Below, piece after piece: positions 1-11,740 of a stretch of 64,000 nt of DNA. How positions within the stretch are numbered: position 1 is the first letter of the stretch; each line of letters starts with the position of its first letter. Below the pieces are notes generated by a model. It was not told where the DNA came from. It made no database searches and saw nothing but the letters and a program-made list of their open reading frames with translations. A program made the translations under genes and the position numbers. The stretch comes from Blepharisma japonicum (Eukaryota > Ciliophora > Heterotrichea > Heterotrichida > Blepharismidae), in the NCBI GenBank assembly GCA_949751835.1, contig CATKHK010000001.1:310001-374000 (forward strand). The letters are read 5' to 3'.

Positions 1-1459
1 GATTAAAAAACTTCTATGTCCAAGATTATCAAATTTTATGATAGTTATAACAGAAGCAAACATTAAGTTTTATGATTTATTTAAAGGTATTTGCATGAGA
101 ATAGTATCTGGAAATTTTAAGAAAATTACTTGAATAGATCTTTCTCCTAACGAAAAGTACTTTATTCTTTTTATTGAAAAAGTAATACAGATTATAAATA
201 TTGAAGATTTTGAAATAAAATTTAATAAAAAATTGGATGCGCCATCTTTTGTCAGCATTTCTCCTTGTGGGAAGCTTCTCTCGCTTAGTGATTGTAACAA
301 ATCTAAAATTTTCAACCTTGAGTCACAAATATTTTTAAATGAATTTAAATCCCATGAAAAGAAAGCGAAAAGGATTATATTTTCTCCTAATGGTGAGAAT
401 TATTTAATGGCACAAAATGATTATTGCTTAAAATTCTTTAATTATGATGATTTTGAATCTCATAAATCATATGAAAAACAAATATATAGCATTTCATTCT
501 CAAGTCACCAAAAGAAGCACTATCTTGCAATCTCAAGACCAGATACCTGCATAAAATTAGATTTAGATAATGATACCTTAGTCTCTAAAACTCCTGACTC
601 TTATTTTTCTACACAAATTTTATTCAAGTACAATGAAAAAAGTTTGATTCTCTTAAATCTAACAACTCGAAATATAACAACTTGTTGATATGATGATGAA
701 ATAAATAGGGTTGGAATTTCGCCCAGTGGTAAATATGCAGCAATTGCATTTGGACGGCAAACTGTTGAATTCAAAGATCTTGAATTCGATAAGACTCTAA
801 TTACATGAAACTCAAGGTTTGATGATATTCGTATTTCATCTTCTACATGTGGGCAATATTTTGCTATTACAGTTTATAATAAAAATCCTTTACCAACAAA
901 GATTGTGATATGGGAAATCCAAACTAGAAAGAAAGAATTTGAGGTTTTCATTAAAGATCTTGAAGTTGGAGCACTGGCTTGCTCTTCTTACGGCCAGTAT
1001 CTTGCCTTTGGGTATAAAGAAAAGCTAAAATTTTGAGATGTCAAAGGACATAAAGAATTATTTTGCCTCGTTGGCCATAAAGCAAAAGTTTCTGCTGCTG
1101 CATTTTCATTTTCTGGAGCTTATCTTACCTCTGGGAGTGAAGATAGAAATATAATTTTATGGGCAATTGATGAAAATAGTAAAATTATCAAAATAGCGCA
1201 AGTATTTGCGCATTCTTCTATGGTTTCATCAATTACTTTTAGTTGATGCAATAAATATTTCATTTCATTGGGTTTTTATGGTGAAATAATTGTATGAAAA
1301 ATAAAAAGAAATTTAGAAGGCAAAGAGATAACCTTGAAATGAACATACAAAAATTTTGAAGGGACAAGTGTCTTCAGTACAAATTTCAGTCATTCTAAAC
1401 TAAGTCTAGTGAATCAAAATTTTATAGACTATGCAATTAAATTAAACAGCCAAGAATAA
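1..1459 (+). CDS. WD-repeat protein, 5' end outside window
   Basis: The reading frame is open from the first base and ends at TAA 1457-1459, so only the C-terminal ~485 residues are present. TGA codons inside it (for example 686-688) fall where repeats carry Trp, as in the end of blades such as VIWEI, KFWDV and IILWAI. Repeated ISPSGKY/FSPNGE-like turns followed by a hydrophobic strand and a W-x mark at least seven degenerate WD40 blades, which normally form a beta-propeller scaffold. No catalytic or membrane segment is visible. Partner and pathway cannot be deduced. A decayed gene of the same general kind lies at 5373-6974. Confidence 0.8.
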
Positions 1460-2230
1460 AATAGAATTTACATTACTTTGCCTCTGGTGATTTTATAATT
1501 AAAACATTCAATAAGCTAAGTTGAACCAAATAAGACATAATCATTTATCACATTTAAATTAATTCACTCTATATGATTTATTTTAATATCTTAATTTACT
1601 ATACTATTAATAGCATAATTCTTATTCTCTAAAATATTTAAATGAAATAAAATTAATTAAATTATTTATATAATACCAGCATAGCAATTTTTTAAAATTA
1701 TGAATTTGTGTGAAATGATGCTAATGCACCAGCTAATATGATATATTAATTGGATATATCTTATAAATTTATAATAAAACTTTCTTGTTGAAATATGATT
1801 AATGATATGGGTGAGCTATTTTTACTGTTGTTGAGCAAAATATAAGGATTATCCACATGATTTTTCTTAAATCGTTAAAACTAGCACGTGGAGTGCAGTC
1901 TTATATATTTATTTTCATTTGATAGTTATTTTCATTATTAACTTGTATAGTTGCATTTATGGTAGAGACCTTTCATCTCTATTTATTTTAAACTCAAAAA
2001 TGAAGTAACCAAAAAGGCTAAATTTAAAATTATTAAGAAATCCTTCATATCTTTTGATCCTCAATACAATTTTAATGAGCTTAAGTATGCTATCAGAGCT
2101 TAGATCCTCCTTATTGTAATATGATTTTTTGTTATAGCAGCCCAACCTTTAAATATTTATGCACGAATATTTTCTTTAAAATTACATAAGAAAAAAATCC
2201 AATTTTGTTTCATATTTGCTCAAAAAATAA
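1460..2230. other. AT-rich intergenic region
   Basis: About 770 bases without a credible gene. A 62-codon minus-strand reading frame (1957-2145) has no ATG start and no recognisable motif, so it is not called. The region should hold the 3' end of the upstream WD gene and the promoter of the kinase-like gene that starts at 2231. Confidence 0.6.
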
Positions 2231-3655
2231 ATGAAGTCAATATTTACCTACGCAGAGCAGTCTCAAGGCTTACTTTTTTGAAAAGAACTGGAAGATCCAG
2301 AAACTCAAACCTCGTCAAGGATTATTCATAGTGGTGTGCTAACCGAATTAACCCCTCTTCATAAATTTAAAAAACGATACTTTGCAATAACAAAAGACTC
2401 TCTTTTAAAAGCTAAATCTGAGTCGTCTGAATATACAAAAGTGTCTAGGATCGAATGAAAAACAATTGAACCTTTTATTGAAGAAAATGATGAAGAAAGG
2501 TACTACGGCTTTCAAATTATTCAAGGGATTGTTCAGAGACATTTTTATGTGAGATCTTCAAAAGAGTTGGATGTTTGACTCTCTCATTTGTCTAGAATTG
2601 GAATTATGACAGATATTAGGAATGATTTCAATTTTAAGAAGTCAATAGGGACATCGCATTCTTCTAATCTATACCTTGCAACTGACCTTGAAAATAACAG
2701 AGACTATGCAATTAAATGCATTCCAAAACGCCAGATAAGAAAAGAGACAGTGCTCAGCTCAATAATAAATGAAATTACTATTCTTAGAGCACTGAATCAC
2801 CCATTTATTACTAAGCTCCATAAGGTCTATGAAAGTAGCAATTATATACATTTAGTTCTAGACTATGCCCCGGGAGGTAACCTGGCTCAACGCATTCAAA
2901 ATAAAGGCCCATTACCAGAAGTAAAGGCAGCCAAATTAATCAAAAATCTGCTAGAAGTACTTGAGTACCTTAACTTAATGAAAGTTGTACATCGAGATAT
3001 TCAATTGGAAAATATATGTCTGATGTCCGAGAAAAGTGATACTGATTTTATTTTGGGAGATTGCGAATTTGCGTTTTTTAGCAATGCAGAAACTAATCAA
3101 TCTTTTGTTACTCCAGGCTATGCAGCTCCAGAAATGGTCCAACGAATGGCATATGGATCAAAAGTGGATGTATTTAGCGTAGGAATCATTTTGTATTTTG
3201 TTCTTTCAGGAATAACTAAATGGACAGAAAAAATTCGTAATGAAATGGTTCAGCAAGTCGGATATATCAGCACTATCTTTTGCGGCTCACTGTGAAAAAA
3301 TATATCTGGTGATGCTAAAAAGATGGTTTTGAAGCTAATTAAATATAAACCAAGTTTAAGGCCAAGTCCAACAGAAGCACTTAGAAGTGAGTGATTTGTT
3401 AAATGTGAGAAAAAGAGCTTAACTGAGAGACGCAAAAAGACAATTATTGTTCACACAAAAGTCCAATCATATCGGGAGTACAAAGAAACAAAAGAAACCA
3501 ATGTTGAAACCAATAATGAAGACGATTATGTTAAAAGAGGGCTTTCTACCAAAATCAAAGATGTACTTAAAGTCTTCGTTGAAAGAAATATGGAACATCT
3601 TAATCATTCAAAAAGCTACAACTCTAATATATCGATATCAGAGCCAGTGAAATAA
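2231..3655 (+). CDS. PH-domain protein kinase-like protein, probable pseudokinase
   Basis: 474 residues using ATG 2231, four TGA=Trp codons and TAA 3653-3655. Residues ~35-120 look like a pleckstrin-homology domain (SGVLTELTPLHKFKKRYFAI, ending DVWLSHL with the typical C-terminal Trp helix). Residues ~125-390 have a protein-kinase fold: AIKC (ATP-binding Lys kept), E in helix C, HRDIQLEN as catalytic loop, GYAAPE as APE motif. Several catalytic positions are altered: HRDLKPEN has become HRDIQLEN (Lys to Gln), DFG has become DCE, and the Gly-rich loop is GTSHSSN. The catalytic Asp survives, so weak activity cannot be excluded. The tail is basic. It is probably a membrane-recruited regulatory pseudokinase related to AGC/CAMK kinases. 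Confidence 0.8.
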
Positions 3656-4203
3656 TTAAGCAGCATTTATATTTTAGAAGGTCTAATATAATATAAATTT
3701 TTGGGCAAGCTAGTAATTAATAAAATTAAACGAAGCAAAGTAGTGCTTGAGAAAAATACCGATTTAATACTAAATTAATAGCAATTATATTATGATTTAA
3801 ACTGATTTTCAACTTCAGATGAGTGATTTTATTAATTAATATTGGATGCAATTTTGTTTTTTCTCGACCTGCTAGCAACCAAAGCCATATTAATAAAAAT
3901 TTTGCTTAAGCAGAATTATTTATGATTCCTTATAAATTTATATACTTTGGATTTGCTGTATAAATAAATTGAAAATAAATGTTATTTTCATACATTTCAC
4001 ACCTTTTTCTTATGATCAATATTTTATATTGATTGCTTAAACTTAGTCTGTTTTCATAGAATTAAACTTTAATCACAGAGAGCTCAACCACAAGACTTGG
4101 CGAAGCCGTGCACAAGGTATTTGAAGATCTAGATATCTTTTGATTTTCAATAAATCAGCTTGAGAAGCAGTAGCCGATAATCTCTATCTAAATTCTGATA
4201 AAA
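3656..4203. other. Intergenic region upstream of SDHB
   Basis: About 550 AT-rich bases with no supported gene. A locally GC-richer stretch (about 4075-4190) precedes the SDHB start and may be 5' UTR, but it contains in-frame stops and no ATG-led frame that fits the mitochondrial protein. Confidence 0.5.
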
Positions 4204-5079
4204 ATGGCAGCTCATAATTTTAAGTCAATATCTCGTAAATTTTCATCGAAAAGTCCAGGACTTCTCTCAGATTTTCGCTATGTACTTCATGGCTTAGCAG
4301 CAGGAAATAAAGCATATCTATTTCAAGATGAATCTCAAATTGATAGATCCACAATGACTGAGCTTCATGTGCATCGATTTCTACCAGAGACTGGAAAAGG
4401 CCAATTTGTGCAGTCATACTGAATAGACATGAAAAATTGTGGGCCAATGGTGCTTGATGCATTGATCAAAATTAAAAATGAAATAGACCCAACTTTGACA
4501 TTTCGACGATCATGCAGAGAAGGGATTTGTGGGTCATGCTCGATGCATATAAATGGGATCAATACGCTGGCTTGCATTTGCCCTATAGAGCCGAAGGTCA
4601 GAGTAACAGTAGGCCCATTAATTCGATATCCTATCATAAAAGATCTAGTTGTTGATATGACCCATTTTTACAATCAATATAGGTCTATAGACCCTTGGCT
4701 TAAGAGGAAAAGCCCTAAAGAACCTGGATCAAAAGAATATTATCAAAGCCCAAAAGATAGGGCAAAATTGGATGGACTATACGAATGCATTCTTTGTGCT
4801 TGCTGCAGCACTTTGTGTCCTTCCTATTGATGGAATCAGCAAATGTACTTAGGTCCTGCAGTTTTATTGCAAGCTTACAGATGGGTTATTGATTCTCGAG
4901 ATGAAGCTATTGGAGAACGACTAAAAAATCTATCAGGGGATTTTAAATTAGCCAAGTGCTATCAGATAGGCACATGCACAGTAACTTGTCCAAAGAAATT
5001 GGATCCCAAAAATGCAATTTTCAATTTAAGAGCTATTTATAATGAGTATGAAGACCTTAAGGAGAATTGGGATATTTAA
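4204..5079 (+). CDS. SDHB: Succinate dehydrogenase iron-sulfur subunit, mitochondrial
   Basis: 291 residues. This subunit passes electrons from the flavoprotein subunit to ubiquinone in complex II of the mitochondrial inner membrane. The N-terminus ([17 protein letters not shown]) is basic and acid-free, as in mitochondrial presequences. The [2Fe-2S] ligands are in CREGICGSC plus a downstream Cys (about residue 120), the [4Fe-4S] ligands in [12 protein letters not shown], and the [3Fe-4S]/[4Fe-4S] ligands in [20 protein letters not shown] is encoded with TGA then TGG, and SYWIDM uses TGA, making this the clearest local proof that UGA is Trp. Length is in the usual range for the family and no intron is needed. 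Stop TAA 5077-5079. Confidence 0.97.
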
Positions 5080-5372
5080 AAAATTTTAATACAATATTTT
5101 TTACAAAATTACTTAGCTGAAGCTAACACACTAATATTCCATCATCGTTCTTGCTTTTGGAATTGAGTTCATTAATAAAATTAACCCTGTAACTTTTTGC
5201 ATATTAATTTTTTTTCAGAAATAGATCCTTTTATTAAATTGGCCCTTTTATAATAATGATTAAATAATAATTCTATAGCTATTTAATAATTTTTTTTTCT
5301 TCAAAGATAGTTAGATTTAAATCTATAGATAAAGTAGTTGATAAATCTATTCGGTTTATTTTTTCTTGATTG

Positions 5373-6974
5373 CTAATACATTTTTCAACATTTCATATCA
5401 ACGATAAGCCATCTTCTGTGAGTGAAATAATTTACTTTCCACATTTCGAATGACTTATCAGTTTGAGCAATTTTAATTCCTCTTGTAGTATCCCATAAAT
5501 AAATATCAAAGCTATTAGCAATGGCTAAAAACTGTCCACATGGTGAAAACGATTCAGTAAAACGGTTGCTATTTTTGATTGATTTATGGTTAATTGATTT
5601 AAAAGAAAAGAAATCAGTATTTAAGATAAATCACTGGTACAAAAAGTCTCCATAAAGCTACCAATTTTTTACGAGGTTAGCAAGAAATACTCATTATCTG
5701 TGCTCCAATGTTGATGTACTCATAATTAATGCTATATTGTTTCCATACACCTATGAAATCATCACTTAGAACAGCACTATATAATCACCATAAATTGGTA
5801 ATTGCATATAAAACTATCAAATCTTATTTCGTTAATTTTTTCTCCTGAGTCTATATTGTAAATATATAATGTACTTTTATATTGGTATAAATAAGAAAAA
5901 TGATTTTTTTCTGCACAAATCTGTATATTTTGAGGCGGATAATTGACTTTAATTATATTGACTATTTTAGCGCTTGACTGTCTCAAATTTCAATTACATT
6001 TCCTCAATAAATCCATAAAAAAGGATGAGAAAAAGAATATTTATTTCAAGGATTTGATGTAAGGTTAAAAGTTTTGATGATTTTTTTAGATGCAATGCCA
6101 ATTACTTTCATTAGACCCCTCACCAAAGAATTGTAACAAAATTTCCATCAAAATCCATTGATAAAATATAGCGATCAGGAATGTTTAGATCAAGCTTTTC
6201 AGAATAATCGTAAGCTGAAATTTTTATTTTCTTTTTTGGTCGAAAAATTCCAAATTCAAATAATGTGAAAAGACTAGTTTTGATTTTGCTACAGATAGAA
6301 TCATAAATAGGAAAATTGAATAAAATTTGATATTGAAGATCAATTAGCTGCAATAAATTTTCTGAAAAAATAACCAGGAATCTATTATCTGATAATATTA
6401 ATAATTCTGCTATCTCAAAACTGATATTTACATTTATAAATCTTTCATCTCCTTGCATTTTTCATAATTCGAGCTCATAGTCTTCTATGCATTTAACATA
6501 AATATCATCATTATTGAACATAATTTTTCCCATGCATTTTTGGATTTTAAACCAGAGTAATTGACCATATTATTGATTTTTCTGAATCTGTTTCTTGAGA
6601 AAATTTCACGCAATAAGCTTTATAGCCTTACTCATTGTCTTAAATATCATAAGCTGATTCTAGTGGCTCACAAAAACAATGCATAGCTTTACTGAAAAAT
6701 CCTAATTTTAGAAAAATTAACTAAGCTATTCCCTTGTATTACTAGCAATAAATCGAAATTTACTCCTAAAAGTATAGAATGTTTAGATTGCAAGAGCTTT
6801 CGAGAACCCCAAGCTTTTGATTAATTTATAATTTTTGAAGTTTCAATTTATTAATCTCACTTGATGATTTAAAAGAAAATAGGATAAAAAGTATGGCTCA
6901 TCACATTTTTTGAGCTTTTTAAGTTATGCAACATAATTTCCACATTGTGATGCTGATATAATTTGAGCTTCCAT
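5373..6974 (-). pseudogene. Decayed WD-repeat gene
   Basis: On the minus strand, ATG 6974 opens an N-terminus typical of a WD propeller (IISASQCGNYVA), and fragments of blades follow to a C-terminus with SFSPCGQFLAIA and IYLWDTT, ending TAG 5373-5375. All three frames are used in turn: the coherent pieces are about 6111-6510 (ending VTILWWGV), 5777-6040 and 5373-5640. In-frame TAA/TAG occur within blades, for example in the 6580-6660 segment. I tested the breaks for 15-16 nt GT-AG introns; at most one or two could be explained, not the whole set. It is best read as a host gene that has lost function; an intron-rich active gene is the weaker alternative. Confidence 0.55.
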
Positions 6975-7299
6975 ATATTATTTTATGCATTTTTAAGAAT
7001 TTTAACGCTCCAAAAGATGATATAACCTTAAATTATATTAGATTTATTTAGCTTAAATATAGTTTACTATCCAATTGGATCAAAAAACCTCCCGCGCCCA
7101 AAGCTGTGCAATGAAACTGATTTATCAAACAAATATTCTTTGTAAGAAAAATTTTATATTATAAAGAGATATATCACATCTTAGATATATGATGGATTTC
7201 AAAGAAATAAATAAACTTTTATAAGAGATAAGCCTAATCGAAATTTTGAATTCGAGTAGATCAGTAATTGGGTTAATACAATTATTATAATTTATTTTA
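6975..7299. other. Intergenic region between WD pseudogene and MAPK
   Basis: About 325 AT-rich bases. Nothing beyond short frames without ATG. It should contain the 3' UTR of the MAP kinase gene on the minus strand. Confidence 0.5.
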
Positions 7300-8571
7300 C
7301 TAATATTCATCTTCTTCACCTTCACTGTCATCGTTAGGCCCATTTGGAGAGATTCTTCTGGCTGGCACTCGAAGTTTCAATGAATATTCTAATTTTGCTA
7401 GATCATACTCTTGTTTTTTTTGAGGAAAATGATATAATAAAATTTCTTCATATATTAGATCTTTCAATTCTCTTATGTTTAAGACTCTTTTTTCAAACTC
7501 AAAATCAAAGCCAGATATTGCACTTCGAGTTGGTTCATCATCTGGACAATGCAAAGTTGACAGATATGGATGCTCTAAAGCTTCATTAATTGTAATTCTT
7601 TTATCAGGATTAAAAACAAGAAATTTTCTCATTAAATCAATTGCATCAGGATTGCACCCAGGAAAAATTGTTTCAAATGCTTTTTTAGTCTTTTTCGGTA
7701 TTCTAGATACTTTATCCCTTGCTCTTGCATGAGGAATAGAAGCAATATCTTCATCAGAAGGAGTTCCAATCATTTCAAAAATTAAATCTAATTGATTATT
7801 CGAATCATTTCCAGGCAAAAGTGGTTTTCTTAATAATAACTCTGCAAAAATGCATCCAATTGACCACATATCAATAGCAGCTGTGTATTTTCTATAAGTT
7901 AATAGCACCTCAGGCGCCCTATATCATCTAGTTGCAACGTAGTCCGTCATCTGTGACCCTCTTATTTTTAAATCGTCTATAAAAGGTCTTGCAAGACCAA
8001 AATCGCAGACTTTTAAATCACAATTTGAGTTTACCAATAGATTTCTCGGCTTTAAATCTCTGTGTAAAATGTGAGCACTGTGAATATATTTGATACCCCT
8101 TAAAATTTGATATAAAAAGAATTGGCAGTGCTCATCAGATAAAACCTGAGGAGATTTAATTATTGAGCTTAAATCAGTTTCCATCAATTCGCTTACAACA
8201 TAAATTTCATCAAATTCATCTCTGCACAAGGGTAATTGGATTGTTTTGATTCGAATCACATTTTCATGCTCTAATAAGCGTAGAATTATTAGCTCACGTA
8301 ATGTTCGCTTCGTAAAGGTCGAATGCTCAAAAGCTTTTTCAATTTTTTTTATTGCGACAAGTTCACCTGACAGTGTATCTCTAGCTGATACTACTACTCC
8401 ATAAGCTCCACTGCCAACTGTGTCGCGAATTTCATATCTGCTATCTAATAAGAAATTAGAGCCGAGGATTTTTATAGGCTTTCGATTTATCGCTGAAGGA
8501 CCATTAGATTGAGAAACTGAGAATTGATTCCTTGAAGTTTGGGGAGATGATAATTTTCTAACTTTTTCCAT
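7300..8571 (-). CDS. Mitogen-activated protein kinase with TDY activation motif
   Basis: 423 residues, ATG at 8571, stop TAG 7300-7302, one TGA=Trp in TRWYRAPE. The fold is a complete CMGC kinase: Gly loop GSGAYGVV, VAIKKIEK, HRDLKPRN, DFGLAR, then TDY in the activation segment followed by VATRWYRAPE, which defines a MAP kinase. The Thr-Asp-Tyr signature is the plant/protist type, not the animal TEY, TPY or TGY. The C-terminal L16 extension is present and the protein ends in an acidic DSEGEEDEY tail. The first 45 residues are Ser/Asn-rich and probably disordered. It acts as a cytosolic or nuclear Ser/Thr kinase activated by dual phosphorylation; the upstream kinase is unknown. Confidence 0.95.
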
Positions 8572-8675
8572 TTATCTTCAAACTCCATTTTAAATTGAGA
8601 GATGAACTCAATTATTGATACAAATTATTGAGTTTTAATATCAAATAATCACATTATTAATACTTTCTCAAATTA

Positions 8676-8717
8676 TATAGTGCCTTTCACAATTCATGAT
8701 TTGTGCAAGACACTATA
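8676..8717. repeat. 42-bp imperfect palindrome
   Basis: The two 21-base arms pair at 18 of 21 positions around the centre TCATGA (8694-8699), with outer arms TATAGTG and CACTATA. It sits between the MAPK start (8571) and the stop of the small minus-strand gene (8842), so it is MAPK-promoter side and could be 5' UTR or a binding site. The mismatches are at 8683, 8687 and 8693 with their partners. No other copy was noticed in the window. Confidence 0.65.
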
Positions 8718-8839
8718 TATAATTACTGAAAATTAAAAATTAATTTTGAATGCGAGCATTAAATTAATATTCAATTTCTTTCTTCTATTTTTTATCCAAA
8801 ACTTTATTGGTGAGAAGGATTTAAGTTAATAACAATATT

Positions 8840-9013
8840 TTATTTAATTTCATGAGTGTTTGGAAGATACCACCACTCTTTATCCCTGAAATCCGCCCAT
8901 ATTCTTGCACCAGAAACAGACAAGTCATTCAAAAGTGGCTTTATGTCTTTGACCTCGTGTGAAGCTTGAATTGAAGTGCTTGAGACTTGCTTTAAAATAT
9001 TTTTGCTGTCCAT
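8840..9013 (-). CDS. Small 57-residue protein of unknown function
   Basis: A minus-strand ATG at 9013 opens 57 codons to TAA 8840-8842. The composition is unlike the AT-rich flanks: a Ser-rich N-terminus, KPLLNDLSVSGARIWADF in the middle and an aromatic end with three Trp (all TGG) before LPNTHEIK. It has no Cys, no membrane segment and no recognised family. The stretch is of higher GC than the neighbouring non-coding DNA. Codirectional with the MAPK gene downstream. Probably real; function unknown. Confidence 0.65.
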   Translation of the reverse strand: MDSKNILKQVSSTSIQASHEVKDIKPLLNDLSVSGARIWADFRDKEWWYLPNTHEIK

Positions 9014-9314
9014 TTTATTAATTATAATACTTCTACATTATTTATCAAAATGAAGTATAATAAAGCGGCAACAAAATGAATAGTTGCTTATTATTTCTTA
9101 GCACTCTACAAAGCTATCAACTAAAACTATTTAAATGCTATAATTAATCATTTATTTAGTAAACTTCAACATTTTATCTAAACAGATGAAAAGAAATTAA
9201 TGTTTTATATTTATTTTGAAATAAATAAATTGCAAATGATATAAAGACTTTGACCCTAATAAAAATGGCTAAGATAATTTTTAATTTATATTTCAGGGAT
9301 TATTATCAAAATTA
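9014..9314. other. AT-rich intergenic region
   Basis: About 300 bases between the small gene and the coiled-coil gene, both on the minus strand. No open frame or structured element seen. Confidence 0.5.
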
Positions 9315-11303
9315 TTATACTGACTCTTGAAAGTGCTGAATTAATTTCTCTCTAGATTTTTCAAATTCTTGTAAAGCACGGGCTGTGCCTCTCATGTCTC
9401 GCCAAATTTTCTTCTGAAGTGCTTCATTTCTCCCTGATGGCGCAGGTGATGGAGTCATAACAACTTTTACAGGGCTTCCTTTAAGATATCGCAATTTATC
9501 AATTTCTTGCCCTAATTCTGCTATCCTATCAACAAGCCAATTATTATCATTGATGCTCTTTAATAAATAATAGATCAAAAATTCTACATATAATGCTATC
9601 TCTGTGTAATTTTCCAAGCCTTCATCCATCAAAATTTGAATCCTTTCTTGCTCGTTTCAATCTCGCTGAGTATGAATATGTTTCTCATAAATTTGGCCTG
9701 TTTTTTCTTTGATGAATTGAAGCATTTTTTCTGCTTCTAAATGAGCTTCTTGGAGCTGATCTCTATTAAGTTGAATTTTTTGAAATTCTGGTATTGCTTC
9801 TTCATGCTCGTGAATCTTTTCTTCCAATTTTGACCTAATTTCTTTTTCAGTTTTTAAAGCCTTATCTAAAGATTTTAGTTCTTGTTGATAATTGTATTGG
9901 GCTTCTTCAAACTGATTGTGCAGAGTTGAGAGCTCCTGCTTAGCTGTGCGCAATTCCTGCTCATGACTTGCTCTCATTGTGAATGTTTCTGATTTCGTGC
10001 TAGTGCTTAATTCAACGATTTCTCTTTCATATGATGCTTTGATCTGATCTGATTCATTTTTTCACTGAATTTTCATGCTTTCAAATTTCTTCTCACACTG
10101 ATCTAGTTCTTCTTCGAGTTTGTGGGTCTTTTCCTTGCTGCTAAGAAGCTGCTTTTCAAGCTTCGCAATTTTGGCTTGAAGCTCTTCTTTTTCCCCAACT
10201 ATTTCCTTGACTTGCTCGTTTATTTTTTTATTTTCTTCCTTTTGTTTTTTTAAATCGTCTTTCAGATATTGGTATGCCTCACTAGATCCCTCTTCAATTT
10301 TGATTTTTTCGTCATGAAGCCTCTTTAATTGGTTTTCATAACTTCCTTTCTCCATTTCAAGTCTTTCTATTTGGATTAAATTCGTTTTTTTAATACTTTC
10401 TATTTCTATTTCATGACGAGCTTTTAGTTCTTCGAATTCTTTCTTAAGCTTAAACTCTAAAGATGCTTTATCAGTCGATAAGAGCTCCTGGGTGTTTTTT
10501 ATTTTTTCTTCCCAATTTTGAGTCTCTTTCTGAACTTTTTCGTTGAGGTTTTGGTTTTCTTTATGGCAAAACTCCAATTCTTTTTGTAATGAGTCCATAA
10601 ATTCTTCTTTCCCTAATAAAGCATTTTCAATTTGGTCAAGAAAGCTCAGAATTTGTGTTTCCCTTTGCTGAAAATCGTATCGAAATTCTTCAATTCTATC
10701 TGTTTCTTTCTTTTCTAAATCTTTGAATTTTGCTAGAGAAATCGCATTTTGGGCTTCAAGCTCTGGCAAATTCCAGTTAACTTCTGGAGGTTCTTCGTGA
10801 GGAATTTCATCAGGAATTTGAGCAACAAAGGTGTTCTGATTTAATTGAATTCCTAAAATATTCCCTATCCGTGTTATAATATGCGAAAGGCTTGCTGCAG
10901 ATAAATTCGTCAAATTTTGATAGCTTTTATTTATATAATGGCTTGCTTCTAACCTTGCCAATAACTCCCAACGAATAACATTTGCATTTTCTTCAAGTTC
11001 TTTCCATTTCAGCTCTCGGATTTTTTCCAATTCTTTGTTTTGATCAGCTGATTGAATGCCTATATCACGTCTTGTGGACTTTTGCTTTGCATAGGCTTCT
11101 CTCTGCATTTTTCATAGCTTGCTTTTATCATTAGCGAGGTTTATTTTTGTAAATACCTTTTCTTTCATTGTTTCGTATTTTTTGACAAGTTCAGATGGAA
11201 GGGGAAAAGCAAATAAGAGTTCTTCAGTAACGTTTAGAAGTGAATGCATTGCCTTTACATCATTTGGAGTGAAAGATTCCAGCGATATATCATATGAGCT
11301 CAT
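9315..11303 (-). CDS. Coiled-coil protein, 662 residues
   Basis: ATG at 11303, stop TAA 9315-9317, with three TGA=Trp codons joining what would otherwise be four fragments (near 11110, 10060 and 9655). Residues 1-65 form a helical globular head (AMHSLLNVTEELLFAF). Residues ~190-510 are a long Glu/Lys/Gln-rich coiled coil. The C-terminus is less charged and ends with a basic helix (KKIWRDMRGTARALQEFEKS). No motor, kinase or calcium-binding motif is visible. Such proteins are common in ciliate basal bodies and cortex, but that placement is only a guess. Confidence 0.85.
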
Positions 11304-11740
11304 TGGATAAATATGAATAACTGACTATTAAATTAGTATTATGACTCTTCTGATTAAATTAAGATAATTTTAATACTACTCCCAGATGGGAAATATAGAC
11401 TATAATAAATTCGAATAAAATTTGATACTATTCATAGAAAAACAGAGTTTTCCTATCATGCTCCTGCAACTTTAAAAATGCTAATAAAAATTAAATTAAA
11501 TGTTTTATATATATAAAATTTAAATAATCGTAATTTTAGAGAAAGGATACGATTGTAGGCTTGGCATAAGTAAATTCAAAAGATGGCTGAGCTGATCAAT
11601 AAAACAATAAATTGAAATTTGGTTTGAATAAACATTTTTCTAAAATGAAAGTGGGGTTGCTAATCTTAAAAAAATATTTTAAAAATTATTTTCATAATCA
11701 TAGATCAAAACTTTTGAAAAATAATGAATTATCATTTAGA
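11304..11740. other. Intergenic region downstream of histone H4
   Basis: 437 AT-rich bases holding the H4 3' region and the promoter of the coiled-coil gene, both minus strand. I found no metazoan-type histone 3' stem-loop and no open frame longer than a dozen codons with an ATG. Confidence 0.5.

Noticed and set aside
1957-2145. Minus-strand 62-codon open frame
   Set aside because: It starts only at TTG, has no internal ATG, no motif and lies in AT-rich DNA.
4420-4422. TGA inside SDHB as a stop or selenocysteine codon
   Set aside because: The same codon fills conserved Trp positions in many unrelated genes here, so reassignment to Trp is the simple reading.
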